Assembly (NCBI GenBank): GCA_900316045.1 | Contig: ONBM01000026.1 | Coordinates: 1 to 63,602 of the forward strand | Reading direction: 5' to 3' | Source of the DNA: an uncultured Bacteroidales bacterium | GTDB taxonomy: Bacteria > Bacteroidota > Bacteroidia > Bacteroidales > UBA932 | Length of the DNA stretch: 63,602 nucleotides | Part shown: positions 61,325 through 63,602 of the stretch, one piece after another | Position numbering within the stretch: the first letter of the stretch is position 1 | Layout of the letters: the number at the start of each line of letters is the position of its first letter | Notes under the pieces: generated by a model | Seen by the model: only the letters and a program-made list of their open reading frames with translations | The model's database searches: none | What the model was told of the DNA's origin: nothing | Translations under genes and position numbers: made by a program

Positions 61325-63602
61325 TCTTCTTTAGAATATTATTAGCCTTTTCAAGTAATTTTCCATATTCATCAATATCGTATGGCGCCTTGCCGCATAA
61401 ATAATGATTCATCAGCTTCACATTTCCAGTTTCGTACATTATGAGCCACATCCCGGCTTCATTGCATTCAGGAAGCCGAGCAATCACGCTCTTCCCATTG
61501 GCCGGCACGCAGAAGTCCGATGAATATGCCACCTTCCCGGTAGCGACGTCAACGACCTTGACTTTGCCTTCTGCAGAGGAGCGGGTGTCATTCACGGCCA
61601 CCAATGGGTTGCCGCTGCCGTCGGAATCATTAATCATCACGCAGACATCTTTCTGCACGTTGCGAATGAAATAATATGCCATCTTCTTCGATCCGTAGTA
61701 GTCAACGATGGCATCCGAGATGAGCGGCCAGCCATCCCTCACGTTCCACCAAATAATGCCGTTCTTATCCCCCTTCCGAGACCTCCAGAGCTCTATGAAA
61801 TATTTCATTGCCTCCGCTTGAACCGATTGGGAAGCGAATATGAAATCGTCCAGATTCCGAGGCACGTCCCCGAACACCTTGCGGACCTGGTTGATCATGA
61901 GGTTGTTCCTGTCATTCGTCTGCCCTTGAACAGGGAATCTGCGCACTGACTTCGTGAGCCACTCCTCATTCCACTGAAAATCGTGGACCCAAGGATAAAC
62001 GCAGCCCTTCGTCATCATTTTCTCCAAGCTCTCCCTGTTCGGACAGCCATGGTAACCGATCTCGCTTACGAAAGAGCATTTCGGATCGGCGTAGAAAGGG
62101 TCTTTATAATACCCCCTTGGCCCCCACAGATGGTTTTCCGGCAGGAATTCATCGGCGCCTCCATGCTTGTAGACTTCTTCACTGTAATATGGAGAACTTG
62201 GCAGGTATGGCCTCGTGGGGTCGAATTCGTACAAAACGCCAGGGATTACTTTCCTCGTGATGACATCTCGATTCGGGTCAAGGTTGAAAGGCGCCATTGA
62301 CCAGCGCAGAGCGGCATCGTCCTCGTTGTTTCCAGACCAGAGCGCGAGTGACGGATGATTCCGCAGTTTCATCACCACAGAGATGACTTCTTCTTCGATT
62401 TTCCTGGCGAAATCCTCCCGCTGAGGGTAGAATGTGCATCCCATGACGAAATCTTGCCACACGAGAATCCCGTTCTCATCGCACAGGTCGAAGAAATCAT
62501 CGTCCTCGTAAACATTCCCGCCCCAGCAGCGGATTATGTTGCAGTTCAGATCCACCGCCATGCCGATGGTTTCCGCAAGATGAGCCTTATCTCTACTGTG
62601 CAGTGCATCAAGTGGCACCCAGTTCGTGCCATGTGCGAAAATCCTTTCCCCATTCACGATGAAGCAGAACTTTCCCGGGGCATCGGGCAGGTTTATCTCG
62701 TTCCTCTCCAAAGCGATGGTTCGCAAGCCTATTCTTTTCTTGTCCTTGGCTAGCACATTTCCATCCGCATCGACTATTTCAGCCTCAGCATCATAGAGTG
62801 CAGGCTCGCCATAACCTCCAGGCCACCATAGATCCGCTTCGTCCAATTCCATGACAGACCTGAACTGAGGCGAAACAATAGCATTCTCATATCTATATTT
62901 CTGTTTTCCGTTTCGGCTCAGAGTGTATACGATCCTGGTCTTATCGAATTTATCGAAAGGCATCTTGACCTGGGCATCAACGTATAAAGATACGTGACGG
63001 CTGGCAGTGTCAAGCCTGGCGGTCATGTAATTGACATCCTCGAATCGAACCGGCTCCAGCACCTGCAATTCGACTTTCCGCCATAGCCCGGCACTAACAA
63101 GCCTCGGCATGATGTCCCACCCGAACATGTGCGGAGCCTTCCGAGTGTATGTGCTCTCTTCGGAGGGGAAATTCCCAATGCTGAACGTTCCGAGAATATG
63201 ATTCTGACCCTCGAGCACGGCAGACCGGATTATCACTTGAAGCGTGTTGGCACCTCCTTGCACGATGGCATCAGTCACGTCGTAAGCATGTTCGATCAGC
63301 ATATTGTCAGCCGATCCGACATGAATGCCATTGAGCCAGATCTCAGCAAGGCAGTCAATGCCGCCGAAAAACAGCCGGAGCCGTTCTCCCTGATTTATAT
63401 CCGGTGCCTGGAACGTCTTGGAATAGCACCACTGGAAGCCTTCCCATTTTCTGAAACCATTAACGTTGCCGCCTGTCATCGGATCGTCAGCAAGGCCAGC
63501 CGAAACCAGGTCCAGTTCAACATTTCCAGGAACTACCGCAGGAATTGTCTTCGCTCCGACGTCACCCATCTGTTCAGGTGAAGTGACCGGCTCCGCAGGC
63601 TG
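61293..63602 (-). CDS. GH2 beta-mannosidase (5' end outside window)
   Basis: The open frame runs off the right edge, so the N-terminus is missing; 769 codons are present. The jelly-roll domain (EIWLNGIHVGSADN), Ig-like domains and (beta/alpha)8 barrel are in order. The acid/base glutamate is in LALWSGNNED and the nucleophile is the glutamate of FVSEIGYHGCP. The motif set fits beta-mannosidases of GH2 rather than beta-galactosidases. It releases mannose from beta-mannosides, and the following genes encode a ROK kinase and a sugar-phosphate isomerase. Whether a signal peptide is present cannot be seen. Confidence 0.92.
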   Translation of the reverse strand, partial: QPAEPVTSPEQMGDVGAKTIPAVVPGNVELDLVSAGLADDPMTGGNVNGFRKWEGFQWCYSKTFQAPDINQGERLRLFFGGIDCLAEIWLNGIHVGSADNMLIEHAYDVTDAIVQGGANTLQVIIRSAVLEGQNHILGTFSIGNFPSEESTYTRKAPHMFGWDIMPRLVSAGLWRKVELQVLEPVRFEDVNYMTARLDTASRHVSLYVDAQVKMPFDKFDKTRIVYTLSRNGKQKYRYENAIVSPQFRSVMELDEADLWWPGGYGEPALYDAEAEIVDADGNVLAKDKKRIGLRTIALERNEINLPDAPGKFCFIVNGERIFAHGTNWVPLDALHSRDKAHLAETIGMAVDLNCNIIRCWGGNVYEDDDFFDLCDENGILVWQDFVMGCTFYPQREDFARKIEEEVISVVMKLRNHPSLALWSGNNEDDAALRWSMAPFNLDPNRDVITRKVIPGVLYEFDPTRPYLPSSPYYSEEVYKHGGADEFLPENHLWGPRGYYKDPFYADPKCSFVSEIGYHGCPNRESLEKMMTKGCVYPWVHDFQWNEEWLTKSVRRFPVQGQTNDRNNLMINQVRKVFGDVPRNLDDFIFASQSVQAEAMKYFIELWRSRKGDKNGIIWWNVRDGWPLISDAIVDYYGSKKMAYYFIRNVQKDVCVMINDSDGSGNPLVAVNDTRSSAEGKVKVVDVATGKVAYSSDFCVPANGKSVIARLPECNEAGMWLIMYETGNVKLMNHYLCGKAPYDIDEYGKLLEKANNILKKNGYAEKLTGR

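Noticed and set aside
1..63602. tRNA or rRNA genes
   Set aside because: The gaps between genes were read for cloverleaf and rRNA signatures by eye and none was seen.

Overview
The window looks like chromosomal DNA of an anaerobic, glycan-using member of the Bacteroidales. The evidence is a 286-residue primary sigma factor of the Bacteroidota type, several promoters of the form TTTG-N19/20-TAnnTTTG, a TonB receptor paired with a DUF4249 lipoprotein, a SusD relic, GH29 and GH2 glycosidases, and ferredoxin-linked keto-acid oxidation. I see no rRNA, tRNA, prophage or CRISPR array. Most of it is housekeeping and envelope gene content with a few accessory islands.

Layout. 1-715: decayed DNA holding a relic of a SusD-type lipoprotein gene. 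716-6089: a small acidic protein, then a tight four-gene operon on the minus strand (iorA, iorB, aminotransferase, CoA-transferase; every junction overlaps by ATGA) that can turn aromatic amino acids into aryl-acetyl-CoA and then arylacetates. 6274-8165: ECF sigma factor, probable anti-sigma factor and GIN-domain surface protein. 8242-9636: secreted alpha-L-fucosidase. 9605-15581: YgiQ radical SAM protein, argS, primary sigma factor, HtrA protease. 15843-18646: dnaN, a DnaQ-like exonuclease with a duplicated catalytic motif, and a protein of uncertain function. 18670-23680: Fur-family regulator, a REP-associated tyrosine transposase flanked by its palindromes, a P1B metal ATPase and a metal/cobalamin-type binding lipoprotein. 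23768-28554: C-S lyase, glutathione peroxidase, WalJ-like hydrolase, TPR protein. 28610-35188: four-gene envelope operon (M28 peptidase homologue with damaged active site, ABC exporter, CBM9-like protein, amidase/golvesin-domain protein). 35203-37674: alkaline phosphatase, a DUF4160/DUF2442 pair and a broken lysE. 37814-42484: dnaK, queF, a frameshifted queuosine-precursor transporter, a GC-rich 110-bp repeat array, prfA. 42506-46124: GNAT-like protein, and an NfeD/flotillin/HTH operon. 46203-55789: M16 peptidase, double-domain esterase, LysR regulator, TonB receptor, DUF4249 lipoprotein. 55813-63602: rnz, rpsA, corA, gmhA-like gene, ROK kinase, and a GH2 beta-mannosidase cut by the window end.

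The most unusual signals are: (1) GAATAT/ATATTC is about seven times more frequent than expected on both strands and in all reading frames, like a highly iterated oligomer; (2) a RAYT-type HUH transposase gene is bracketed by matching GTTAGAACG palindromes; (3) an M28-like protein with three of six active-site residues replaced heads an ABC-exporter operon; (4) frameshifts or decay interrupt the queuosine transporter, lysE and susD. Gene families were assigned by reading motifs, and no database search was available.
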